Of a stretch of 22,727 nucleotides of DNA, positions 8,401-14,883 are shown piece after piece. Position 1 is the first letter of the stretch, and every line of letters begins with the position of its first letter. The stretch is from positions 11,880 to 34,606 of the forward strand of contig DHJK01000101.1 in the NCBI GenBank assembly GCA_002404295.1, given 5' to 3'. A program made the translations under genes and the position numbers. The notes beneath the pieces were generated by a model. That model made no database searches. It worked only from the letters and a program-made list of their open reading frames with translations, and had not been told where the DNA came from. This DNA comes from Legionellales bacterium UBA4722. GTDB lineage: Bacteria > Pseudomonadota > Gammaproteobacteria > DSM-16500.

Positions 8401-9862
8401 AGTTAACTCGTTTAATTATAACTATATAGAAAACAAACACGAACTAGAAAACCGTAACGTCCATGATTTCATCGACGCAAATGAATTACTTATTGTTGAA
8501 ATCTATAAAGTATTAACGCCACTAGACACTGCTAGTAGCAATAAATTAATTATTGAAAAGTACCAGAATAATCCTCTATTATTAATGGAGTCGATTGAAA
8601 AATTTATTAAAGACAAGACTTCTGCTGGCAGTGACGCTGAAAAAAGATTAAGTGAATTTGCTTCTGCTTATATACTCTGCCCTGATAATCAAACGCTTCG
8701 CTACGCCATACTAGATTTACAAAAACAAGCCCAAGGCTCAAAGTCGGTGCAATTTCTTGAGTTATTAACACCTGATGCATCCATAACCTTTTGGCAACAA
8801 GTAAGGCAAGATTTAATTGAAAGACCACAAACTGAGCTACTAGAGGGCTTTACTAATAAGTTAGCCACTCTTGCTGAAATGACAAAAAATCTCAGTGAAA
8901 AAGAAGCAAAAGATTTCAATGATAGAGCAACTCAATTCATAGCAGAGCAACAAAAGAAGCTAAACAACATTGCGGGTGAACTTAAACATAGTGTCAGCAA
9001 ACAAATTGCAGAAGCACTACCAGGCGGCGGCATTATTATAAAAGCAAAACATTTAATTTCGACTAAGAACGACGCTCACATAGCAAGTTATCGTCATACA
9101 GTGCAAGAAATGCGGGCAGTAGAAGAAAGTGTTGACAAAGAATATGCCGGATGGATGACAGAGATAAAGAGCCTTACTCGTACCGATCTCCAAATCTTAA
9201 CTGAGCAATTAAAAGCTATCGACCAAATTCTAACTGAATATCTTAAAATTCGCTCAAGTGAGTCAGCCAATACTTTTGCTAATGTTGGTTTTAAATCGCG
9301 ACACCAGAAGAGAGTATTAGCTGAAAAATATCAAGATCAATTCAGCAAATTAAGAACAGCGGCCGAAGCTGCCTCTGAGCCCGAGAGTAAAGGTGTAGTT
9401 CCAACTATAGGATATGAGGAACTTGCTAGACGCTCTATAGAAATATTTGAGGCATTCTATAGAGAACACAATGCTAAAACACTTGAGCTAAAAGATGAAG
9501 ACAAGGCTGACAGCAAATCAGAACCTCTTGAATATAAATGGAATAAAAAACAGGGTACATTGGGTAAAGCGATACTGGAAATAGGCCGTCGAGTAACAAG
9601 CCCTACTCTTTTTTCTTCTCAAGATGTTGCTGATGAAAAAATCTCTTTAATTGCTCACATTATCAATGAAATTCGCACAAGATTAGCAAAATATGTTGGC
9701 TCATTATCATCATCCAATACTTCAAAAAACTCTACGCAAGCAAAGTCTACTACTCGCAAGCCTAAAGTGTTTTTTAGGACAGGGTTGCCATCTCCAGATT
9801 CTAGCTCGGACCGGAGTGATCAAAAATCTATTGCGAAACAAAAAAAGCAAGAGCAGAAATAA
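2495..9862 (+). CDS. Giant 2455-residue protein with two diverged copies of a long helical unit; function unknown
   Basis: I do not recognise a known domain. The protein is almost entirely predicted helix, charged and Lys/Glu/Gln-rich, with no signal peptide and only one weak hydrophobic stretch (about 280-294). Unit 1 spans about 10-1175 and unit 2 about 1179-2075. Matching blocks, by eye: 10-41 with 1179-1210 (both end in LIW); 159-185 with 1233-1259 (SKH..LALQE.EE); 385-405 with 1328-1348 (SQTL); 442-600 with 1520-1680 (ETP.SQ, SHEIEL, RPLFD); 787-940 with 1688-1830 (AIR, GIIALIEAVK, QKR, LADL); 1073-1160 with 1963-2058 (LYYE.L, AEK.LSEF). About 2075-2455 is unique, with a PGGGIII turn at 2176 and a basic Ser-rich tail after about 2405. 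Base composition resembles its neighbours. A strong AGGAAG precedes the ATG. It might be a secreted effector or a structural protein; neither is shown. Confidence 0.85.
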   Translation: MKPRKPLDIMTKGLQSAQEQLGKTIEHYLTDYANDLIWEDECEFITLEKPDLVERLRPSMMVRLQSEGYKGLIPDSTLDALTCNTYILVEGHLFYVELARNKITEITITEEKLKALKKLESKGEAFFKDITKITGHKPRRETVRAFNEENNEPAQVQFSKHAMLALQETEELVQNLGTLAIGISELLQKEPSTKEEKAELKDSYIEQLGRAISDASYKITDPVNRAWASLQAPSTDETEAPTSMAVEAGKLALQMTSAAIDKIPILRRVVNLTKPLHQSIVTGLIAGYFTPVAMYKMFVDYRWYGETAVKMTKAYPTVTDFIRDQRDGILRPWVKLSNHCDAMYKIAQQANLPSAAIHELNVMREEIATLLAKIITSRDPEKSQELLRTHFTRFSQTLSNLTTTYFTADHNLAIPEKKQEEKASALSLPMSLDTSKLDEDGYYSYLSPDKETPVSQNLKAIFNMFRAVELLSQDYASEDPAIQMQAMTHGKKALVHYSKINWAQSDDTANALFDSMLITVAAPIKKIAAASHEIELTHHLRYGSLLGDVRPLFDSLEGIRNERGLSSASNPLGYDKAQEKKLQTKLDEASAKEEKVKQQSEIIAFLVSQFEWYGDNGNDITKPDSAWRKLGYKQNKYSIATSPEKLETRATALLLELVRLKATPLFKTPDDYIAADQLEDKLISHLSLEKQKEFSSTLSKLENKDYLPLQEKLASAITAGDKQEKINQEKSYRAQTLDITRRLRKESEQFQKDKQTKAWPPKELMHVLKILNHEKNELNERLLDVPKYTEALKQQQKLRTEYAIRTLKNEGIIALIEAVKEGQGDPKINIQQKRKLARLLADLGEGTHEENLANAHTITTAFIADSAAIEKFITAAHAIDPDVGHALTIETLLAGYITKPTKEILESKEPEIIQHDVMNMLDRLAPNQVFEILQGMADQEPSAANKKPITLIEKRAALLIKLLNKSSHAEISLDEDTIRVNLELVMAYDARNGFTRATLMNLIVKLYQRSEPQSEISQKIGLFLGRLANADPELAKNIFAYQGANEYHKKRYEQAHNILQETCSAQEAIAARALYYEPLISTLTFNVSSSIKSYDDFLLANKPAVIALHKAINKDKLDDNDIINLYQKDSLALRLLTETFIEKNILPDSKAEKQLSEFYNTLIHCLEKNLQTEPRKTVMTITEILQETRKQLEHGIKHLFSDHAVKNLIWQEDKNTTQIRPIRDTDTPSIQMSKHSLLALQEAEEIGKKVDALLEALQTSKKKYKTIPTHAPQIAKALLGLSQHLAEIATLANESGATAATLEQLDTLKQAMIDLPQKILSSPDNARALLSEQFQQMSQTLTDLSRPYISLNRPAAPNEPELKYAVSVELYLAGAMPSPGHFDAYKPDSYILIKEAGSQWQLIYLNSNKQPYPVDLKDLSKLNKFLSEKDSLQDLTTEDQNTITKHLARRWNPTAQARAEWFPLIEPLRSAMQGSLKLHEFFAQFVEDAKNREIILDPEQEKLIVETLAALKDAKQDKGYYLYNDIETPYSQSLKGLFNLAWGINELSRGSWEHTGAFSRVTAVTQTGEHSLGLMGHYKKIQWPALGGHFGDLSEQLMNAMLIYGKDMASPPLEKLARDSHEIELQNNLRFGVLSEPLRPLFDGLENMFHTRALGTTADPFGYDPAVEEDLQKKLKRAQEEHSEDAAKYTDAIKQHQKMRQDFAIRNLRRDGIIALIEAVKHGKNDKSQNIEQKRRLAIMLADLNLTQMSREDSLNDAHDIATSFAESSKQIMAFINAVAKADTILGHTLAIEATLAGYHPFKNNDPILINENEHASQQDLNNVLDRLEAKQVFDMLKNNKTPIAIFKTLLVGNPLTANNNITLPDNEMTKEELKKLIVTRYKTLENTLRSKERSANKTDDAAWALIQPERELMNKLGLFLGRLTRADTDMARIVFADDNAHSLLKAECLTPETGAKIKTDPALYYESLVNSFNYNYIENKHELENRNVHDFIDANELLIVEIYKVLTPLDTASSNKLIIEKYQNNPLLLMESIEKFIKDKTSAGSDAEKRLSEFASAYILCPDNQTLRYAILDLQKQAQGSKSVQFLELLTPDASITFWQQVRQDLIERPQTELLEGFTNKLATLAEMTKNLSEKEAKDFNDRATQFIAEQQKKLNNIAGELKHSVSKQIAEALPGGGIIIKAKHLISTKNDAHIASYRHTVQEMRAVEESVDKEYAGWMTEIKSLTRTDLQILTEQLKAIDQILTEYLKIRSSESANTFANVGFKSRHQKRVLAEKYQDQFSKLRTAAEAASEPESKGVVPTIGYEELARRSIEIFEAFYREHNAKTLELKDEDKADSKSEPLEYKWNKKQGTLGKAILEIGRRVTSPTLFSSQDVADEKISLIAHIINEIRTRLAKYVGSLSSSNTSKNSTQAKSTTRKPKVFFRTGLPSPDSSSDRSDQKSIAKQKKQEQK

Positions 9863-9875
9863 TTGTTACCTAACG

Positions 9876-10186
9876 AGTCGCTGGTGCGAAATTCGTTTTT
9901 GTCATCCACAATAGACCCCAGACCTGTCCTCCCGCAAAATTTTCGTCAACAGCTCCCAATAAAAAAACTGCTCTCGCACGAAAATTTGTGCGGGATCCGG
10001 TTACAGCCAGCAGTACTGTAAGACGTAACCAGACCCCGCACAAATTTTCGTGCGTGAGCAGTTTTTTTATTGGGAGCTGTTGACGAAAATTTTGCGGGGT
10101 GACAGCTGTGGTTCATAAGAAGCCTTGCCGTCAACGAATTACGTAACACATACTAGGATGACAAAACGAATTTCGCGCCAGCGACT
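9876..10186. repeat. Very large imperfect palindrome after the giant gene
   Basis: The inner arms 9931-9994 and 10035-10098 are 64 bases each and complementary at 63 positions, around a 40-base centre. The centre itself holds GGTTAC (9999-10004) facing GTAACC (10025-10030). The inner pairing continues weakly outward through CTGTC (9924-9928) and GACAG (10101-10105). A second, outer pair of arms lies at 9876-9907 and 10156-10186, with one mismatch and one extra T. The unpaired stretches between outer and inner arms differ in length (roughly 16-23 against 50-57 bases). It could form a cruciform in DNA or a long hairpin in RNA and may end transcription of the giant gene. No transposase or clean target duplication is visible. 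Confidence 0.9.
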
Positions 10187-10208
10187 AACTACATAATTAC
10201 TTTTTTCA

Positions 10209-10269
10209 TTGACAACATTCAACTAACTCTTTATGTTCTCTCAAGACATCTTCTTCTGTGTTAAGGAAA
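10209..10269 (+). promoter_or_regulatory. Sigma-70-type promoter and RBS of the PagL-like gene
   Basis: TTGACA at 10209-10214 is a perfect -35 box. With a 17-base spacer it is followed by TATGTT at 10232-10237 as -10. AAGGAAA at 10263-10269 is the ribosome site, six bases before the GTG at 10276. This promoter could also drive the downstream mrdA cluster, since the genes follow closely on the same strand. Confidence 0.65.
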
Positions 10270-10275
10270 ACACAC

Positions 10276-10806
10276 GTGCTGATTCGTTTACTTGCACTGA
10301 TACTGATCGAATTCCTCTGTCACACCGCCAGCGCGGATACAGGTATTGCACTCACCTATCCACTTATTGCTAAAGACCCTGGCCATTTAAAAGGTTACCG
10401 AGGTGCGCTTTGGTATCAACCTTCACGCTTGGCTTGGCAACATGTAAAGATTTACTTTGATATTAGTTTTGGTCATTGGTGGGTTAATAATTATCCAATA
10501 AATCGAGAGATTAATATTTACTCATTTGCGCCTACTCTACGCTATTATCTTATGCACACCGATCTCATTTCTCCTTATATCGACCTGAGCATTGGCGCAT
10601 CCTATTTAACAAAAACACGCATCGCAGACCGCAATTTGGGTATACACTTCTCCTTTCAAGACCAAATGGGAATCGGAGCAAGTTTTGGTAAGCAAGAACG
10701 GTTGTCGGTTAGTTTAAGCACAATGCATTACTCCAATTGCAGCATGTCCAGCACCAATGCGGGGATCACAATTCCCTTATTAATTAACGTATGGTATAAA
10801 TTTTAA
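10276..10806 (+). CDS. PagL-like acyloxyacyl hydrolase (putative lipid A 3-O-deacylase), outer membrane
   Basis: A small predicted beta-barrel of 176 residues with a signal peptide (about 1-20, cleaved after ASA) and a C-terminal Tyr-Lys-Phe typical of outer-membrane proteins. Alternating hydrophobic and aromatic strands (YFDISFGHWW, APTLRYYL, YIDLSIGASY, RLSVSLSTMHYSN) fit the PagL fold. PagL removes the 3-O-acyl chain of lipid A using His and Ser in an HxS motif near the C-terminus; here H151-Y-S153-N154 matches, followed by N161. The family's acidic third triad member is not apparent: no Asp or Glu occurs after residue 153. I chose the GTG at 10276 over an in-frame GTG at 10258 because AAGGAAA lies six bases upstream and the signal peptide then starts cleanly. 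A related non-catalytic barrel remains possible. Confidence 0.72.
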   Translation: MLIRLLALILIEFLCHTASADTGIALTYPLIAKDPGHLKGYRGALWYQPSRLAWQHVKIYFDISFGHWWVNNYPINREINIYSFAPTLRYYLMHTDLISPYIDLSIGASYLTKTRIADRNLGIHFSFQDQMGIGASFGKQERLSVSLSTMHYSNCSMSSTNAGITIPLLINVWYKF

Positions 10807-10840
10807 TGCTAGATGCGGCCTATACTGGTAAAATCCTGAC

Positions 10841-12742
10841 ATGCAAAAACGTATTGCCATTAAAAATCATTTACAAGAAATTCAGCTAACCGCTCACCGC
10901 TGCGTGGCCATGCTTATTATCATGTTAATTTTAATTGCATTATTGATTACTCGCCTCGGATTTTTACAATTAACAAAACATGATTTGTACACAACGCTGT
11001 CAAAAAAAAATTGGCTTGATCTTATTCCAACAGAACCCACCCGCGGATTAATTTATGATCGGAATGGTGTTTTACTGGCAGAAAATATCCCAGTTTTTAG
11101 CTTGGATATTATTCCAGAAAAAAATAAAAATATATCGCAGGTCTTAACAGATATTGGCAAAATTATTCCACTCAATGATACGGAAATTGCACAATTTCAA
11201 AAAGAATTAAAACAACATCGCCGCTTTGATGAAATACCTTTAAAGCTTCGGCTCACAGAGGCTGAAGTTGCACGCTTTTATGAAAACCAATATCGTTTTC
11301 CAAGTGCGCTTATTAAAGCACGTTTAATTCGACATTATCCGTTAGGCGCTACATTCAGTCATGTATTAGGCTATGTAGGCCGCATTAATCTCGAAGAGCT
11401 CAAGGTCATAGATCCCAGTAATTACAGCGCAACTAATTATATTGGAAAAATAGGCATCGAGAAATTTTATGAGGATGATCTACATGGCACTGTTGGATAC
11501 CAACAAGCTGAAACGGATGCAAGCGGTCAACCTGTACGTATCTTAAAACAAATAAAACCGCTGCCAGGAAAAAGTTTATATCTCACGCTTGATAGTCGAT
11601 TACAACTCATTGCAGAGCAAGCACTTCAAGGACAAAGTGGCGCGGTGGTTGTTATCCAACCCGCTACTGGACAAATTCTTGCAATGGTCAGTGAACCCAC
11701 TTTTGATCCTAATTTATTTGTCGCTGGGATCAGCAGTCAGGATTTCCAACAATTGCAACAAGCACCTAACAAACCACTTTATAACAGAACATTACGCGGA
11801 CTTTATCCTTTAGCATCCACGATAAAGCCTTATATTGCATTGCAAGGATTAGACTCTGGTAATACAACCCCTGATTTTACCATTTTTGATCCAGGTTGGT
11901 ATCAACTACCCAACAAAGAGCACCAATATCATGATTGGAAATTTCACGGGCATGGCACTGTTAATTTAAATCATGCGCTGACCAGCTCTTGTGACACCTA
12001 CTTTTTTGCTTTGGGACACAAAATGGGAATTCATCTCATTGATGACATCTTAGATCGCTTTGGATTTGGTGAGTTAACTGGGATCGATATGGGAGAAGAA
12101 GTGCCTGGCATCATTGCATCACCCAGCTGGAAACGTCGCGCCAAAGGCACAGGCTGGTATGAGGGAGACACTATTAACTCTTCTATCGGTCAAGGTTTTA
12201 TGCAGGGCACACCCTTGCAATTTGCGCAAGGCATTGCGACCATGGCGAATCGTGGTAAACGATTCGCGCCACACTTATTACTGACAGAACAAGATGCCGG
12301 TAAACCGCCACAACCACAATCAGCAACAGAATTAGAACCTGTGAATTTAAACAATAACGATAATTGGAAGATTGTTATTGCTGCCTTACAAAACGTATTT
12401 ATTTCAAATCAAGGTACAGGTTATGCGCATTATGGGCACGACATGCCCTACACTATCGCGGGGAAAACAGGAACAGCACAAGTTTACTCCATTAAACACC
12501 GCGATGAGGATGGCAAAAGCGAAAAACAAGATAAGCTGCCAGAAGGTTTACGTGATCATTCACTTTTTGTCGCTTTTGCACCGGTTGATAACCCACAAAT
12601 TGCCATTGCTGTCATAGCAGAACATAGCACATCAGCACCCGCTATCGCGCGCAAAATTCTTGACTATTATCTGATAGGGCCTGCGCCGATCAAAGTCGTC
12701 CCCAGCACAAAAGAGGAAGATACCAAAAATGCTATTCGCTAA
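10841..12742 (+). CDS. mrdA: Peptidoglycan D,D-transpeptidase MrdA (penicillin-binding protein 2)
   Basis: Class B PBP of the elongasome, crosslinking new peptidoglycan along the side wall in the periplasm in partnership with RodA. It has a single N-terminal membrane anchor (about 22-42), the PBP dimerisation/pedestal region beginning with RGLIYDRNG, and a C-terminal transpeptidase domain. The three catalytic motifs are present: S326-T-I-K329, S383-C-D385 (the PBP2 form of SxN) and K542-T-G-T545. The 633-residue length is normal for the family. A TATACT at 10821-10826, just before the gene, may provide an extra promoter, though its -35 is poor. It overlaps mrdB by 14 bases, a tight coupling that matches their joint function. 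Confidence 0.97.
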   Translation: MQKRIAIKNHLQEIQLTAHRCVAMLIIMLILIALLITRLGFLQLTKHDLYTTLSKKNWLDLIPTEPTRGLIYDRNGVLLAENIPVFSLDIIPEKNKNISQVLTDIGKIIPLNDTEIAQFQKELKQHRRFDEIPLKLRLTEAEVARFYENQYRFPSALIKARLIRHYPLGATFSHVLGYVGRINLEELKVIDPSNYSATNYIGKIGIEKFYEDDLHGTVGYQQAETDASGQPVRILKQIKPLPGKSLYLTLDSRLQLIAEQALQGQSGAVVVIQPATGQILAMVSEPTFDPNLFVAGISSQDFQQLQQAPNKPLYNRTLRGLYPLASTIKPYIALQGLDSGNTTPDFTIFDPGWYQLPNKEHQYHDWKFHGHGTVNLNHALTSSCDTYFFALGHKMGIHLIDDILDRFGFGELTGIDMGEEVPGIIASPSWKRRAKGTGWYEGDTINSSIGQGFMQGTPLQFAQGIATMANRGKRFAPHLLLTEQDAGKPPQPQSATELEPVNLNNNDNWKIVIAALQNVFISNQGTGYAHYGHDMPYTIAGKTGTAQVYSIKHRDEDGKSEKQDKLPEGLRDHSLFVAFAPVDNPQIAIAVIAEHSTSAPAIARKILDYYLIGPAPIKVVPSTKEEDTKNAIR

Positions 12743-13865
12743 TACCTTCCAACGCACACATAATCCCCATCAACAAAATACTCGCTCCTTTTGGCGCTAC
12801 ATTCATATTGACATGTATCTCTTTCTTGCGATTGTCTTATTAACAATCATGGGGCTCGTTATTTTATATAGCGCAAGTAGCCAAAATTCCTCCATGTTAC
12901 AACAACAGGTTTTACATATCGGCGCTGCTTTCGCAGTCATGCTTTTATTTGCTCAAATTCCACCACTTATCTATCAACGTTGGGCGGTGTGGCTTTATGG
13001 CATAGGCATCATTCTCTTGCTTTCCGTACTTTTTTTTGGACATACAGGTAAAGGTGCTGAACGTTGGTTAAATTTAGGTATTTTGCGCTTCCAGCCCTCA
13101 GAAATAATGAAGTTGGCTTTACCCTTATTTTTGGCCAGTTATTTTCATAAAATGCATTTACCGTTAAATAATCAATGTATTATTGCAGCTATCGCTATTA
13201 TTCTTGTTCCTGCACTCTTAGTTATCAAACAACCCGATCAAAGCACGGCCGCTTTACTTATTATTGCAGGTGGCAGTGTATTATTTCTCGCAGGCTTGAG
13301 TTGGCGCTTGCTCAGCAGCCTATTCGGTCTCGCTATGCTATGCGCGCCATTAGCATGGTATTTTATGCATGATTACCAACGTCAGCGCTTATTGACTTTT
13401 CTTAACCCAGAACGCGACCCCCTCAATAAGAGTTATCACATTATTCAATCAAAAATTGCGATTGGGTCTGGTGGTTTTTTTGGCAAGGGCTGGCTAAATG
13501 GTACTCAATCTCACCTGCATTTTTTACCTGAGCACTCTACAGACTTTATTTTTGCAGTTTTGGGTGAAGAATTTGGTTTTATAGGTGCTATTATTTTGAT
13601 CAGTGTTTTTATGATTATCATTTTACGTGGGTTATATATTACAATCCACGCACAGGATACCTTTTCACGCCTCATTGCTGGCAGCCTTACCCTGACCTTT
13701 TTCTTCTCATTTTTTATTAATATGGGAATGGTCACCGGCATTTTACCCGTAATGGGTGTACCATTGCCATTAGTGAGTTACGGCGGATCATCAATGATTA
13801 CATTGATGGCCGGATTTGGGATTTTAATGTCTATACAGACACACAGAAAACTCCTGACAACTTAA
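12729..13865 (+). CDS. mrdB: Peptidoglycan glycosyltransferase RodA (MrdB), SEDS family
   Basis: A 378-residue polytopic inner-membrane protein of the SEDS family, with about ten hydrophobic segments, that polymerises lipid II into glycan strands for cell elongation as the partner of PBP2. The hallmark SEDS block LPEHSTDFIFAVLGEE is present; D272 within it corresponds to the essential aspartate of RodA. The C-terminal PLPLVSYGGSS motif, also typical of RodA/FtsW, is intact. The neighbouring mrdA and the PSEIMKLALPLF stretch favour RodA over FtsW. The start codon lies inside the end of mrdA, with AGAGGAAG at 12712-12719 as ribosome site. Confidence 0.96.
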   Translation: MLFANTFQRTHNPHQQNTRSFWRYIHIDMYLFLAIVLLTIMGLVILYSASSQNSSMLQQQVLHIGAAFAVMLLFAQIPPLIYQRWAVWLYGIGIILLLSVLFFGHTGKGAERWLNLGILRFQPSEIMKLALPLFLASYFHKMHLPLNNQCIIAAIAIILVPALLVIKQPDQSTAALLIIAGGSVLFLAGLSWRLLSSLFGLAMLCAPLAWYFMHDYQRQRLLTFLNPERDPLNKSYHIIQSKIAIGSGGFFGKGWLNGTQSHLHFLPEHSTDFIFAVLGEEFGFIGAIILISVFMIIILRGLYITIHAQDTFSRLIAGSLTLTFFFSFFINMGMVTGILPVMGVPLPLVSYGGSSMITLMAGFGILMSIQTHRKLLTT

Positions 13866-13884
13866 GTCAAGAAAAGAGACGCAA

Positions 13885-14883
13885 ATGATACAGGTTTTAA
13901 TTTTACTTATAGTAAGCCTATTTTTTAACTGTACAGTGCAGGCGCAAACAAATACGCATTTCGCTGATCGCCCGGATGTTAAAATCTTTATCCATCAAAT
14001 GGTCAAGCAACATAAATTTAAAGAAGCATCGCTGGTTGCTTTATTTAACACCGTGAATGTTAGACCCATGATCATGCGAAAAATTAAAGCGCCGCTTGAA
14101 AAAGAACCTTGGAATATTTATCAAAATTTATTTGTTAGTGAATGGCGAATCCAACATGGCGTTGAATACTGGAACCGCAACCAAGCAGCACTTGCACAAG
14201 CAGAAAAAAAATACGGTGTACCCGCAAACATTATCGTCGCAACTATTGGGATTGAAACAAAATATGGTTTGCATACCGGCAAGTTCCGCGTCATTGATGC
14301 CTTATCGAATATTGCTTTCAGCAAAAGTACCCGAGCCATTTTTTTCCAGTATGAATTAAAAGAGTTTTTACTGTTAGCTCGCGAACAGCATTTGGACCCC
14401 ATGAAAGTCACGGGCTCCTATGCAGGTGCCATAGGGCAACCTCAATTTATGCCGAGCAGTTATAGACGCTATGCTGTCAGTTTTAATGGGCACAGTAAAA
14501 TTGATTTATCAAATAATCAATTGGATATTATCGCGAGTATTGCTAATTTTTACAAACTGCATGGCTGGGAAACCAACAAACCTATTGCTGTTCCTTCACC
14601 ACCTGATAATCATCCATTTCATCTCTTTACTTTCAATAATAAAGAAAAAGCACATCTACTCTCTAGATCAATAAACTTCAGCAGCCCACAAGACAGTGAG
14701 CTACTGAAATACCATCCTCACAAATTAATTGCATTACCTACTTACTGGGGTAATGAAAATTGGTTTGGATTCCACAATTTTGATGTTATCAAACGATATA
14801 ATTCGAGTGACCTATATGCCATGTCGGTACTGCAGTTAAGTCATCGTATTTCGATTCTACGGGAGAAAATCAATAATGATTGA
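13885..14883 (+). CDS. mltB: Membrane-bound/periplasmic lytic murein transglycosylase B
   Basis: A GH103-type lytic transglycosylase of 332 residues that cleaves the MurNAc-GlcNAc bond with formation of 1,6-anhydroMurNAc. The N-terminal 20 residues form a signal peptide (cleavage after VQA). The family motifs are present: YGVPANIIVATIGIETKYG with catalytic E124, then GSYAGAIGQPQFMPSSYR and a Trp-rich C-terminal part (YWGNENWFGFHNF). The residues before Cys15 (LFFNC) do not make a good lipobox, so unlike E. coli MltB it is probably soluble in the periplasm. It sits 19 bases after mrdB and overlaps rlpA by eight bases. Its place next to the elongation synthases suggests co-expression of synthesis and turnover of the wall. 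Confidence 0.93.
   Translation: MIQVLILLIVSLFFNCTVQAQTNTHFADRPDVKIFIHQMVKQHKFKEASLVALFNTVNVRPMIMRKIKAPLEKEPWNIYQNLFVSEWRIQHGVEYWNRNQAALAQAEKKYGVPANIIVATIGIETKYGLHTGKFRVIDALSNIAFSKSTRAIFFQYELKEFLLLAREQHLDPMKVTGSYAGAIGQPQFMPSSYRRYAVSFNGHSKIDLSNNQLDIIASIANFYKLHGWETNKPIAVPSPPDNHPFHLFTFNNKEKAHLLSRSINFSSPQDSELLKYHPHKLIALPTYWGNENWFGFHNFDVIKRYNSSDLYAMSVLQLSHRISILREKINND

Noticed and set aside
2495..9862. The giant protein as an autotransporter, adhesin or pore-forming Tc/Mcf-type toxin
   Set aside because: It has no signal peptide, no beta-helical repeats, no Gly-Asp calcium repeats and no translocation-type hydrophobic region; composition is charged and helical throughout.
9803..9862. A Glu-rich (E-block) C-terminal secretion signal in the giant protein
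   Set aside because: The last 20 or so residues are Ser-, Asp-, Lys- and Gln-rich and basic overall, without a clear E-block, so secretion cannot be claimed from it.
9946..10149. A 67-codon minus-strand reading frame inside the large palindrome
   Set aside because: It is produced by the arms of the palindrome, has no ribosome site, and codes for nothing recognisable.
9870..10189. CTAAC on both sides of the large palindrome as a target duplication
   Set aside because: Five bases that partly overlap the arm ends and leave the two arms of unequal length are not convincing.
10258..10275. Earlier GTG start (10258) for the PagL-like gene
   Set aside because: No ribosome site precedes it, whereas AAGGAAA stands six bases before the GTG at 10276, where the signal peptide also begins.
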